A DNA stretch of 64,000 bases, taken from assembly GCA_938027595.1 (NCBI GenBank), contig CALJAK010000001.1, positions 62,001 to 126,000 on the forward strand, read 5' to 3'. The DNA is from an uncultured Thermoproteales archaeon (GTDB taxonomy: Archaea; Thermoproteota; Thermoprotei; Thermoproteales; Thermoproteaceae). Shown here piece after piece: positions 56,743-64,000 of the stretch (positions are counted from its first letter, which is position 1; each line of letters begins with the position of its first letter). The notes below the pieces were generated by a model. That model was given only the letters and a program-made list of their open reading frames with translations. It searched no databases and had not been told where the DNA came from. The position numbers and the translations under genes are program-made.

Positions 56743-57866
56743 ATGGCTTCGGGGCTCGTACGGTAAGGATATTCGACACCACTTTGAGAGACGGCGAGCA
56801 AACCCCCGGCGTTGCTCTTTCTCCCAAAGAAAAACTACAGATTGCTCTAGCTCTAGACGAGGCCGGCGTCGATATGATTGAAGCTGGTTTTGCAGCTGTC
56901 TCTAGAGACGAAACTACAGCAATTAGAGAGATAGCTAGAGAAGTTGCCGTGGCGGAGGTGGCGAGTTTGGCTAGGTTGACTAAGTCCGACATAGACGTGG
57001 CGATCTCCACGGGGGTGGATATAGTCCACGTCTTTATAGCTACTTCAGACATACATATGAAGTACAAATTGGGTATGACGCGTGAGCAAGTGTTGAAGAG
57101 AGTGCAAGAGATGGTTTCCTACGCCAAATCCCACGGTGTGAAAATCCTATTCAGCGCCGAAGACGCCACTAGGAGCGATTTAGATTTCTTGGTGGAGGTA
57201 TACAAAACAGCCGTAGACGCCGGCGCTGACGAAATAAACATACCCGACACCGTGGGTGTGATGACGCCTAGCAGAATGGCTTTCTTAGTGGAATACGTCA
57301 AGAGGAATATAAATGTGCCTATACACGTCCACTGTCACGACGACTTTGGCATGGCTGTGGCTAACACTATCTCGGCGATAGAGGCAGGGGCAGACGTGGC
57401 GCAAGTGGTAGTGAATAACTTTGGCGAGAGAGCTGGAAACGCAGCGCTGGAGGAGGTGGTGGCCGCAGTCCACTTCTTGCTGCGGTATAGAGTGAACGTG
57501 AAGATAAATAAACTGTACGAACTGTCGCAACTCGTGTCGAAGATGTTTGGCATACCCATACCCCCCAACAAAGCCATCGTGGGGGACAACGCCTTCAGTC
57601 ACGAAGCTGGTATACATGTGCATGGAGTTTTGAACAACCCATTTACTTACGAACCCATGAGGCCGGAGGATGTGGGCAACAGGAGGCGGATTGTGTTGGG
57701 TAAACACTCCGGCCGTCACTCCATTGAGTGGGCGTTGAAAAACCTGGGGGTGGAGCCGAGTGAGGATTTGATAATGTACATATTAGAGAAAGTGAAGGAG
57801 TACTCCATAAAGAAGATTAAAATTGACGAGGTTGTCTTGAGGGAGATCGTGAAGTCCCATGCGTAA
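56743..57866 (+). CDS. leuA: 2-isopropylmalate synthase-like enzyme, with apparent frameshift near the start
   Basis: DRE-TIM enzyme of ~373 residues without a regulatory domain, catalytic core [33 protein letters not shown] and [15 protein letters not shown]. It lies directly upstream of leuB (8-nt overlap), so it is assigned to leucine synthesis; citramalate or homocitrate synthase are alternatives. The frame containing the essential FDTTLRDG strand has no ATG or GTG start. A perfect TATA (AAAAATTTATATATG) places the transcript start at ATG 56743, which reads MASGLVR then TAA. Re-reading the last base of CGG at 56761-56763, or one added base there, gives [18 protein letters not shown]. Confidence 0.8.
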
Positions 57867-58824
57867 GCTGTTGGTCATCCCCGGCGACGGAATTGGTCCG
57901 GAGGTGGTAGAAGCGGCAATGTATGTAATTAAAGCGTTCGGCTCCGAGTTGGAGATAAAAGTCGCCGAGGCTGGAGATGTGGCTCTCAATAAGTACGGCA
58001 CGGCGATGCCTCCCGAGACTTTGAGATTGGCGGATTTGGCAGATGTGATTTTCAAGGGGCCCATTGGGGAGTCGGCGTTTGACGTAACGTCGTTAATTAG
58101 ATCTAGATATGTACTATACGCCAACATTAGGCCAGTGAAAAACTTACCCTCAGTGCCCGCCGTGAGGTCTATAGATTGTGTTTTTGTGAGAGAAAACGTA
58201 GAAGATGTCTACATAGGGGCTGAGTACAGAGTGGGAGATGTAGCTATCGCGTTGAAAATCGCTACGGAAAAAGGCACGAGGCGCGTGGCTAGAGTGGCTA
58301 GGAAATACGCAGAAGAACGGAAGCGGAAAGTGACGATTGTGCACAAAGCCAACGTCCTTCGTGTAGTAGATGGGTTTTTCAGAGATGTAGCCATGGAGGA
58401 GTTAAAGGGGCTGGAGGTAGACCAGATGTACGTAGACGCGGCGGCTATGGAACTTGTGAGAAATCCAACTCGCTTCGACGTTGTGTTAACTCCTAACCAA
58501 TACGGCGATATATTGACAGACTTAGCGGCGCAAGTAGCCGGCGGGTTGGGTCTCGCCCCCAGTGGCAACATAGGCGATGACAAAGCGATGTTTGAACCAG
58601 TTCACGGAGCTGCTTTTGACATTGCGGGTAAAGGCATAGCGAATCCCATAGCTGCTATACTATCCGCAGCTATGATGTTCGAGTGGATGGGTATGAAAAA
58701 CGCAGCAGAGTCGATAAGGAGAGCGGTAGAGAGAGCGATAGAAGCTGGCGTAAAGACTCCAGATATTGGAGGTCACCACAACACTAGAGAAGTCGGTAAA
58801 TACATTGCATCTCTCATATCGTAA
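57859..58824 (+). CDS. leuB: 3-isopropylmalate dehydrogenase (or homoisocitrate dehydrogenase)
   Basis: A 321-residue beta-decarboxylating dehydrogenase. It has [18 protein letters not shown], the Arg-rich site [45 protein letters not shown] and [17 protein letters not shown]. The gene overlaps leuA by 8 nt, favouring 3-isopropylmalate. The loop after GPIG ([19 protein letters not shown]) may accept homoisocitrate, so dual use in lysine synthesis is possible. Confidence 0.9.
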   Translation: MRKLLVIPGDGIGPEVVEAAMYVIKAFGSELEIKVAEAGDVALNKYGTAMPPETLRLADLADVIFKGPIGESAFDVTSLIRSRYVLYANIRPVKNLPSVPAVRSIDCVFVRENVEDVYIGAEYRVGDVAIALKIATEKGTRRVARVARKYAEERKRKVTIVHKANVLRVVDGFFRDVAMEELKGLEVDQMYVDAAAMELVRNPTRFDVVLTPNQYGDILTDLAAQVAGGLGLAPSGNIGDDKAMFEPVHGAAFDIAGKGIANPIAAILSAAMMFEWMGMKNAAESIRRAVERAIEAGVKTPDIGGHHNTREVGKYIASLIS

Positions 58825-58863
58825 TACGCAAGAAAATTTATATAGGGTTCAGAGTAGCTATGC

Positions 58864-60090
58864 ATGGAGAGTCAATTCTTAGAAAATACGTTAAATGTGA
58901 TAAAGAGGGGGGTAGAACTCGGCGGATTTCCAGAGGAGTTCTACAAAATAATTTCTAGACCAAAGCGCATATTACAAGTATCTATCCCAGTGAAGATAGG
59001 CGGTGTTTTGGAAGTGTTAGAGGGCTACCGCGTTCAACACAACGACGCTTTGGGTCCCTTCAAAGGCGGCATTCGGTTCCATCCGGAAGTCACTCTAGCC
59101 GACGACGTAGCTCTAGCTACGTTGATGACTCTCAAAAATAGCCTCGCGGGCATTCCATATGGCGGAGCTAAAGGCGCTGTGAGAGTAGACCCCAAAAAAC
59201 TCACGCAGAAAGAACTTGAGCAATTGTCTAGAGAGTACGCGAGAGCCATAGCGCCGTTGATAGGCGAGGTAATAGACATACCTGCGCCAGATGTGAACAC
59301 AAATCCGCAGATAATGGCGTGGATGGTTGACGAATACTCAAAAATTAGGGGGTATAACGTGCCTGCGGTATTTACGGCAAAACCGCCGGAGCTCTGGGGC
59401 AACATCGTGAGGGAATACTCCACGGGCTTCGGCGTGGCTATTGTGGCTAGAGAATTCGCCAGGAAAATATGGGGCGGTGTGGAGAATAAAACTGTGGCGA
59501 TACATGGAGCTGGAAATACTGGAGCTTGGGCTGCCTATTGGCTTGAACAAATGGGCGCCAAGATTGTAGCCGTCTCCAGCACGAAGGGGTCGATATACGA
59601 CGAAAAAGGCATATCTAGCAAAGAAATTTTAACTTACTACCGCGAGAAGAAATTCACAAGAGAAACAATCCCAGATCCAGACGTGCCGCTTTACGCCGAT
59701 GTAGACATCTTAATACCGGCTTCTATCGAAAACGTAATACGTAAAGACAACGCGAATAGAGTAAAGGCTAAGTTAATTGTAGAAGGGGCAAACGGGCCGG
59801 TTACTTTAGACGCAGAACGCGAGTTGTATAAGAAAGGCACGTTGATAGTGCCAGATATATTAGCCAACGCAGGCGGCGTGATAATGTCTTACCTAGAGTG
59901 GGTTGAGAATCTACAATGGTACATATGGGACGAGGAGGAAACAAGAAAGAGGTTAGAACAAATAATGGTAAACAACGCCGCGAGGATATATCAAAATTGG
60001 CAAAAACAACAAAACACGTTGAGAGATGTTGCGGTAATTACGGCGTTGGAGAGAATATACAAAGCAATGAAGATCAGGGGGTGGATTTAA
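58864..60090 (+). CDS. gdhA: NAD(P)-dependent glutamate dehydrogenase
   Basis: Interconverts glutamate with 2-oxoglutarate and ammonia. The 408-residue protein has [13 protein letters not shown], the catalytic Lys region [33 protein letters not shown], the nucleotide loop [11 protein letters not shown] and VEGANGPVT. The C-terminus [17 protein letters not shown] and MKIRGWI closely resembles Pyrobaculum GDH as I recall it. AAATTTATATAGG is ~26 nt before ATG 58864. The dinucleotide loop here reads GAGNTG rather than the usual GMGNVG-like form. Confidence 0.95.
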   Translation: MESQFLENTLNVIKRGVELGGFPEEFYKIISRPKRILQVSIPVKIGGVLEVLEGYRVQHNDALGPFKGGIRFHPEVTLADDVALATLMTLKNSLAGIPYGGAKGAVRVDPKKLTQKELEQLSREYARAIAPLIGEVIDIPAPDVNTNPQIMAWMVDEYSKIRGYNVPAVFTAKPPELWGNIVREYSTGFGVAIVAREFARKIWGGVENKTVAIHGAGNTGAWAAYWLEQMGAKIVAVSSTKGSIYDEKGISSKEILTYYREKKFTRETIPDPDVPLYADVDILIPASIENVIRKDNANRVKAKLIVEGANGPVTLDAERELYKKGTLIVPDILANAGGVIMSYLEWVENLQWYIWDEEETRKRLEQIMVNNAARIYQNWQKQQNTLRDVAVITALERIYKAMKIRGWI

Positions 60091-61131
60091 CTACGGAGTT
60101 CCAACTATTCCGGCTAGTTTTGGATAAGGTCTAGCTTCCCACACAGCCCGCAGTCCACAGAGGTATCTAGTCAATCGCTCTACGCCTATTCCAAAACCTG
60201 CAGTCTGCAGGGGGTACAACTCTCTTAACATTTGTAGATACCACTGGTAGTTCGTTGGGTCTTCTCCACTTTCTCTCATTCTCTGTATTACTTTCTCCGG
60301 TTCGTATTCCCTCTCCGCTCCGCTTATGGCTTCGCCGAATCCCTCTGGATACAACATGTCGAAGTCGAGAAGTACCCCCGGCCTTTGTGGATCTTCTCTG
60401 TCGTAGAACCCTCTCGAGCCTTTTGGATATTCATATATAAACACGGGCGCGTCGTGGTATGCGGAAATTATTTTTTCACATTCCCACGTCAATTCTCCGT
60501 TTGTTGGATTTCTACACCCCAAATCGTGAGCTAACTTAACGACTTCTCTATGGCTGTACCTATAGAACGGTTTCTTGAATTCCCACAAATTTCTATCTAG
60601 TTTTTCAAGCTCTTTCCCATAGAGGTCTCTTATGTATTTCACTACGTATGTAGTAAGTCTTTCAGCTACATCCATGGCATCTCGGTAAGTCCCCTTGTAG
60701 ATCTCAACGTCCACTTGGTAAAACTCGACTAAGTGTCTGCCTGTATATATACTCTCCGGAGGCTCTAGACGAAGATTGGGGCTAACAAAGTATATTTTGC
60801 CCAACGCAGCAGCCATGTATTGTTTGTATAATATTGCAGAAGACATAACTTTGTATGGCGCTCCGTAGAAGTCTATCTGCGCTTGTTTGGCGCCCCTAAT
60901 GCCGGGGTCTGTCACTGGACCGACAATGGGGGAGAGGACTTCTACAAACCCTTGAGAATCTAGAAATTCTCTAATTGCACGTAGAGCTGCGGCTTGGATC
61001 TTAAACACAAGTTTATACTTCTCTCTAGTAGCCCATCGCCACGAATAACGGAGCCACTCTTCTACTGTTTTCCGATAGCCATTGTTTGACACAAGTTTTT
61101 CGAATTCTGCAACAGCTGGATGGAACTTCAT
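60091..61131 (-). CDS. Archaeal asparagine synthetase related to AsnRS (no anticodon-binding domain)
   Basis: A 346-residue protein that is only the class II catalytic core of an Asp/AsnRS. It starts at MKFHPAVAEFEKLV, lacks the N-terminal OB fold, and has SPIVGPVTDPGIRGAKQ, YFVSPNLRLEPPES (motif 2 region), HLVEFYQVDVEIY and GFGIGVERLTRYLCG (motif 3). In Pyrococcus such proteins make asparagine from aspartate and ammonia. It lies tail to tail with GDH (adjacent stop codons), another ammonia-assimilating enzyme, which supports that reading over a tRNA-charging role. Confidence 0.82.
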   Translation of the reverse strand: MKFHPAVAEFEKLVSNNGYRKTVEEWLRYSWRWATREKYKLVFKIQAAALRAIREFLDSQGFVEVLSPIVGPVTDPGIRGAKQAQIDFYGAPYKVMSSAILYKQYMAAALGKIYFVSPNLRLEPPESIYTGRHLVEFYQVDVEIYKGTYRDAMDVAERLTTYVVKYIRDLYGKELEKLDRNLWEFKKPFYRYSHREVVKLAHDLGCRNPTNGELTWECEKIISAYHDAPVFIYEYPKGSRGFYDREDPQRPGVLLDFDMLYPEGFGEAISGAEREYEPEKVIQRMRESGEDPTNYQWYLQMLRELYPLQTAGFGIGVERLTRYLCGLRAVWEARPYPKLAGIVGTP

Positions 61132-61403
61132 ATAAAAGCTAATCGGTGTGTTGTTTAAAATTTCGTTGGAAAAAATCTATAGCAAGCCGGGGTTGTTGTA
61201 TACAATATTCAATTGACGACGTAGATGTATTAATTTTTCAACAGCACACGGCGTTAACTTTTGACGTTTCTCTTTGTTCTCCGGAGCGAACGTTATAAAA
61301 ACATCTACTTATTGTCTAAACAGCGATTCTGTTGTGAGTAAGAACAAATCTCTTCAGACGCCTCAATGTGTTTTGACGTTTGAACGTGTCGACCCCCGTT
61401 GTG
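61132..61403. other. Intergenic region with an orphan plus-strand promoter
   Basis: About 270 nt. The asparagine-synthetase promoter is at the left (TTTTAAAC region near 61150). A strong CGTTATAAAAAC at 61291-61302 points rightward, but no plus-strand gene follows before the convergent small gene ends at 61404. The predicted transcript would begin near 61322 and contain the hairpin AACAG-CGATT-CTGTT. The 11-mer TTTTGACGTTT occurs twice (about 61259 and 61371). A small RNA is possible. Confidence 0.4.
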
Positions 61404-61589
61404 TTAATTTATTTCCTCTTCCAAAAACCACTCGAGGATGAAATCGAGTTTGTCGGCTATGTACACGGCTCTTCTATAAGCTTTTTCCCACGTCGCATGT
61501 CGAGATAGAATTAGCCATCCCCCCTCTCTTATAGTTCGCCGTGTTACCAATATCCTTTTCTCTGCGGGGTTTAGATACACTTTGTACAT
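61404..61589 (-). CDS. Small hypothetical protein, paralogue of the 47590 product
   Basis: A 61-residue protein, not recognised as a known family. It starts MYKVYLNPAEKRILVTRR and continues EGGWLILSRHATWEKAYRRA to EWFLEEEIN. It shares the residue pattern of the 76-residue protein at 47590 over its full length. GTTTTAAAGAC on the coding strand (about 61609-61620) is ~26 nt upstream of ATG 61589, supporting a leaderless real gene. The short length and conserved Trp/acidic end suggest a small one-domain protein. Confidence 0.65.
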   Translation of the reverse strand: MYKVYLNPAEKRILVTRRTIREGGWLILSRHATWEKAYRRAVYIADKLDFILEWFLEEEIN

Positions 61590-61663
61590 GCATGTATAGG
61601 TGCATGTCTTTAAAACATATTCATTGAAGTACTTATATAATCAATCTAAGTACACAAAAACTT

Positions 61664-62455
61664 TTAGTTTACTTTCCTGATTTCGACAAATCTATACAAC
61701 AAATCAGCTACAGTCTTGAAGTTGGGTATATCTCTAGATATGTCTTTAGCTACGTGGGCAGCCACTGAGAAAAGCCCCACTTCTAAATAACGCAGAAATT
61801 CGCGTTTTAGAATTTCGACATCGCCGTTTGTCAACCACATCTTCAACGGGGGTTCCTCCCAGACCAACTTTACATCGTCGACGAAAACTTCATCTATGTG
61901 TACAGTGGAATTTTCTAAATCTTGCGGTTTGTTTACATTAAGCAACCACAGGGGATCTACGCCGTGTTTCACAATTGAGAGAAATGTAGTTTCACCCAAT
62001 CTGAACATATCGTCAATACGGTTTCTCTTGTATTTTGCCAAAAAGTTTAGAATTTCGACACTCCGCCGCCCGTCTATTTTGAAAATTGTAGACTCCACCC
62101 GTCCGTTTGGATAAACCCAAACAGAGAAAGTGGTATCTATCTCGAGTAGTTTTTCAAAAATTACAGGTTTGGCGTAAGGAACGTCGCATGGAGTAAACAC
62201 AACTACGTCTCGAATTCGAGCTACGGCGGAGTCTACTGCGGCTAGAGGTCCGGAAAAACGGGGACTGTCTTCCAACACTTCTCTCCCCTTATATAAATGA
62301 GCGTTGCGACCAGCAGCGATGTAGATAGAGTCTGTTACTTTAGACAAAGCGTCTATTACCCAATCGATCAATGGCTTCCCCCTCCATTGGTATGTACATT
62401 TGTCTTGTCCAAATCTCCTAGAGAGACCTCCAGCTAGAACTACAGAAAAAACCAC
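61664..62455 (-). CDS. mobA: MobA-like molybdenum cofactor guanylyltransferase with C-terminal extension
   Basis: A 263-residue protein. Residues 1-190 are a MobA-type nucleotidyltransferase with VVLAGGLSRRFGQDKCTYQW, SGPLAAVDSAVA and VVFTPCDVPYAKP. The last ~70 residues (from about 195, KLVWEEPPLKMW to FVEIRKVN) form a helical extension not present in typical MobA. It would attach GMP to molybdopterin for MGD enzymes, complementing MocA at 11528. The start is GTG 62455, 2 nt after the htpX stop on the same strand. Confidence 0.83.
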   Translation of the reverse strand: MVFSVVLAGGLSRRFGQDKCTYQWRGKPLIDWVIDALSKVTDSIYIAAGRNAHLYKGREVLEDSPRFSGPLAAVDSAVARIRDVVVFTPCDVPYAKPVIFEKLLEIDTTFSVWVYPNGRVESTIFKIDGRRSVEILNFLAKYKRNRIDDMFRLGETTFLSIVKHGVDPLWLLNVNKPQDLENSTVHIDEVFVDDVKLVWEEPPLKMWLTNGDVEILKREFLRYLEVGLFSVAAHVAKDISRDIPNFKTVADLLYRFVEIRKVN

Positions 62456-62456
62456 G

Positions 62457-63485
62457 TTAGAATTTGTCTAGAAATTGCAGCCTCTTTGGAATTGGTGGAT
62501 GCGTCGCGAGAATTTCCTCAAGGGGGGAATATTTGGCGTTTTTTATCTGCTCTACCTCACTTCTAGTGATTGTCACAAATGGATTAGCCACGGCGTTCGT
62601 GAGTGCGTATATAAAGAGCGTGCGGAATTTGTCTGTAGACACCGCTTCTCTGACTTCAGGGGCGCTGCGGTAGTACTTGTGTATTTTAGCTAGAGCGAAT
62701 TGCATTGCGTCTCTGCCGGCGGCAGCGGCGCCCGCAGTGTCTGCGTAATACTCCCTAAGGCGGCTGAATGCCAAAACTAAAAGTTGGATCACGAAAGAGA
62801 TCAACACAGCAGCGACGCCAATCGCCAGAAGCACCGGCCCCCCTCCCCCCCTGTTGCTCGAGCTGTGCATAGCCATGTGAACCGTCAACACGCCCATGTA
62901 GTACACCACTGAGGGGAGGATCCCGAAGAGGAGCATTAGTAAATTATCTCTATGCATGTGGTGACCGATTTCGTGTCCAATGACAGCCTCAAGTTCGCGT
63001 CTGTCGGCGAGGGACATCATTCCGTTAGTCACAGCCACGTATCTGCCAGCTAGGAAATTGCCATAGGCGAATGCGTTGGGGGGGCCGTTGACTACAACGG
63101 CCTTTAGCTTAAGCGACGTGCCGAGTCTCGCAGCGATTTGGTTTACCAACTCTTGAAGTCTTGGGTCGGGCCGGGCGCCGTACATGGCGTTGATCATGTA
63201 GGGCGACGCCAAGTACATCAAGAGGTTGGCTATCACCACAAACGCTATCAATCCGGTAAAGAAAGACAGTCCGTAAGACAAACCAACAACCGTGATTATT
63301 AGATATATCACTGTGGCTGTGGTTAAGATTATCAAAATCGCCGTGAGCGCCATAGCGCCATATAGCGTAAAACGACCAGCGACTGCGCCGGCGACTTTTG
63401 GCGCTATGGTTGAAGCTAAGATGAACATTGCTATGTAACCCACTATGTATAATCCAAATGCTATGGGGTCAAACATCGGCAACAT
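62457..63485 (-). CDS. htpX: Membrane zinc metalloprotease HtpX (M48 family)
   Basis: A 342-residue protein with four to five membrane helices and the M48 zinc site AVIGHEIGHHMHRDNLL. A downstream Glu ligand is in LREYYADTAGAAAAGRDAM. It probably degrades damaged membrane proteins. The start is ATG 63485 or the in-frame ATG 63476; a GTTTTTAAATT box on the coding strand (about 63501-63512) is compatible with either. It is followed on the same strand by mobA with a 1-nt gap. Confidence 0.92.
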   Translation of the reverse strand: MLPMFDPIAFGLYIVGYIAMFILASTIAPKVAGAVAGRFTLYGAMALTAILIILTTATVIYLIITVVGLSYGLSFFTGLIAFVVIANLLMYLASPYMINAMYGARPDPRLQELVNQIAARLGTSLKLKAVVVNGPPNAFAYGNFLAGRYVAVTNGMMSLADRRELEAVIGHEIGHHMHRDNLLMLLFGILPSVVYYMGVLTVHMAMHSSSNRGGGGPVLLAIGVAAVLISFVIQLLVLAFSRLREYYADTAGAAAAGRDAMQFALAKIHKYYRSAPEVREAVSTDKFRTLFIYALTNAVANPFVTITRSEVEQIKNAKYSPLEEILATHPPIPKRLQFLDKF

Positions 63486-63596
63486 ACCAGCCTCTTGATT
63501 TCAATTTAAAAACTTTCCGCCGGTACGTGAATTCGTCACGTTTCAGATACGGGGACTCTCTTCACAGTTTTTAAACTTTCAAAACATTAAAAAGTT

Positions 63597-63893
63597 ATGT
63601 GTGTAGACGAAGCCACCGCGGAGAAGGTGGCGAAAAGAAAAGCGTTGGGGCGGCTTGGGGCCCTACGGAAGTCTATCCCCACGTTTAGAGTGAAGATAGG
63701 CGACGACTGGTTGTTTGGATTTGTAAAAACCAAGTACAGGTGGGGAAATTTAGTCGTGGCGGTGAAGTTTACTTACGTAGACTGTAAGGGAGTTGCGTTG
63801 GAAAAAATCCCGCCAGAGGTAGAGGAGAAAGTGGGAGAGTTGGCTAGAAACATCGCAGTTTTGTTTGGTAGAGAACTGTCTAAAAATGGATAA
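63597..63893 (+). CDS. Hypothetical protein upstream of moeA
   Basis: A 98-residue protein, not recognised. It has a helical, basic N-terminus (ATAEKVAKRKALGRLGALRK), a central beta region (TFRVKIGDDWLFGFVKTKYR), and a C-terminal helix. AGTTTTTAAACTTTC (about 63567-63578) is centred ~25 nt before ATG 63597, so it is a leaderless first gene. It overlaps the moeA-like gene by 8 nt, which suggests a link to molybdenum cofactor metabolism. Confidence 0.6.
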   Translation: MCVDEATAEKVAKRKALGRLGALRKSIPTFRVKIGDDWLFGFVKTKYRWGNLVVAVKFTYVDCKGVALEKIPPEVEEKVGELARNIAVLFGRELSKNG

Positions 63894-64000
63894 GAGAGTT
63901 ATTTTCCACGATCTCGTCTCTCTAGATGCGGCTAGGGAAATTTTGTTGAAGCTAGCCCACCCCCTGGGCGAGGAGGAGGTGGACATTGCCGAGGCGTACG
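63886..64000 (+). CDS. moeA: Molybdopterin biosynthesis protein MoeA, N-terminal part (cut by window edge)
   Basis: Only the first 38 codons are present: MDKRVIFHDLVSLDAAREIL, then LAHPLGEEEVDIAEAY. The order 'F-DLVS---A---L----P---EEV---EA' is the typical MoeA N-terminus, which inserts molybdenum into molybdopterin. ATG 63886 overlaps the upstream stop. MobA on the opposite strand nearby supports the call. Confidence 0.7.
   Translation, partial: MDKRVIFHDLVSLDAAREILLKLAHPLGEEEVDIAEAY

Noticed and set aside
63500-63590. C/D-box-like pattern on the minus strand (GTGAAGA ... CTGA ... GTGACGA)
   Set aside because: Boxes C and C' each deviate from consensus, there is no final box D at the right distance, and the A/T boxes are promoters of the flanking genes.

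Overview
The window looks like chromosome of a hyperthermophilic crenarchaeon of the Thermoproteales, closest in flavour to Pyrobaculum/Thermoproteus. The signs are a linked 16S-23S rRNA operon with no spacer tRNA, archaeal ribosomal proteins (S3, L22, L15e), NucS, SufBC, a PhoH-KH ATPase, archaemetzincin, a Pop5/Rpp30 pair, class II LysRS, split transketolase, and A/T-rich TATA boxes about 26 nt upstream of many ATG/GTG codons (leaderless mRNAs). No CRISPR array or intact insertion sequence was seen.

Layout. 1-4.1 kb: end of leuC, S3, RNase H, convergent L22, a UbiA prenyltransferase and a HAD phosphatase. 4.1-11.5 kb: a surface/secretion island with a TasA-like small secreted protein, two large beta-rich secreted proteins, two four-helix membrane proteins, a membrane-tethered winged-helix protein and a helical secreted protein; a second TasA-like protein is at 16.9 kb. 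11.5-16.2 kb: a three-subunit molybdenum hydroxylase with its cofactor transferase, then prephenate dehydrogenase. 17.5-28.8 kb: aromatic biosynthesis (DAHP synthase, TyrRS, transketolase, aroB, aroA, aroE, aroC) with a sugar-nucleotide epimerase, a zinc alcohol dehydrogenase, PhoH-KH and a NUDIX hydrolase. 28.8-31.7 kb: CBS protein, HTH protein, a Cys-rich miniprotein and two damaged membrane-protein genes. 31.7-36.5 kb: rRNA operon. 36.6-42.9 kb: winged-helix protein, ferritin-VIT1 protein, UbiD, LysRS, glycosyltransferase. 43.0-47.8 kb: thyX, the RNase P protein/L15e cluster, tRNA-Val, NucS. 47.8-50.1 kb: a C/D-box sRNA candidate and sufC/sufB. 50.1-60.1 kb: ATP-grasp ligase, argF, homocitrate synthase, a PAPS-reductase-like protein, archaemetzincin, leuD, leuA, leuB and glutamate dehydrogenase. 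60.1-64 kb: asparagine synthetase of AsnRS type, mobA, htpX and the start of moeA.

The metabolic genes form coherent sets: aromatic amino acids, leucine/lysine precursors, nitrogen assimilation (GDH plus an ammonia-dependent asparagine synthetase) and molybdenum cofactor. The least explained part is the surface island. Four dissimilar secreted proteins share an N-A-S/T-L-P-P-like motif just after the signal peptide, which could be a common assembly (donor-strand) segment. Other striking points are mirror-symmetric single-TATA promoters between divergent leaderless genes, an L15e C-terminus that is antisense to tRNA-Val, a duplicated DAHP-synthase fragment beside the second TasA-like gene, and five apparent reading-frame lesions.
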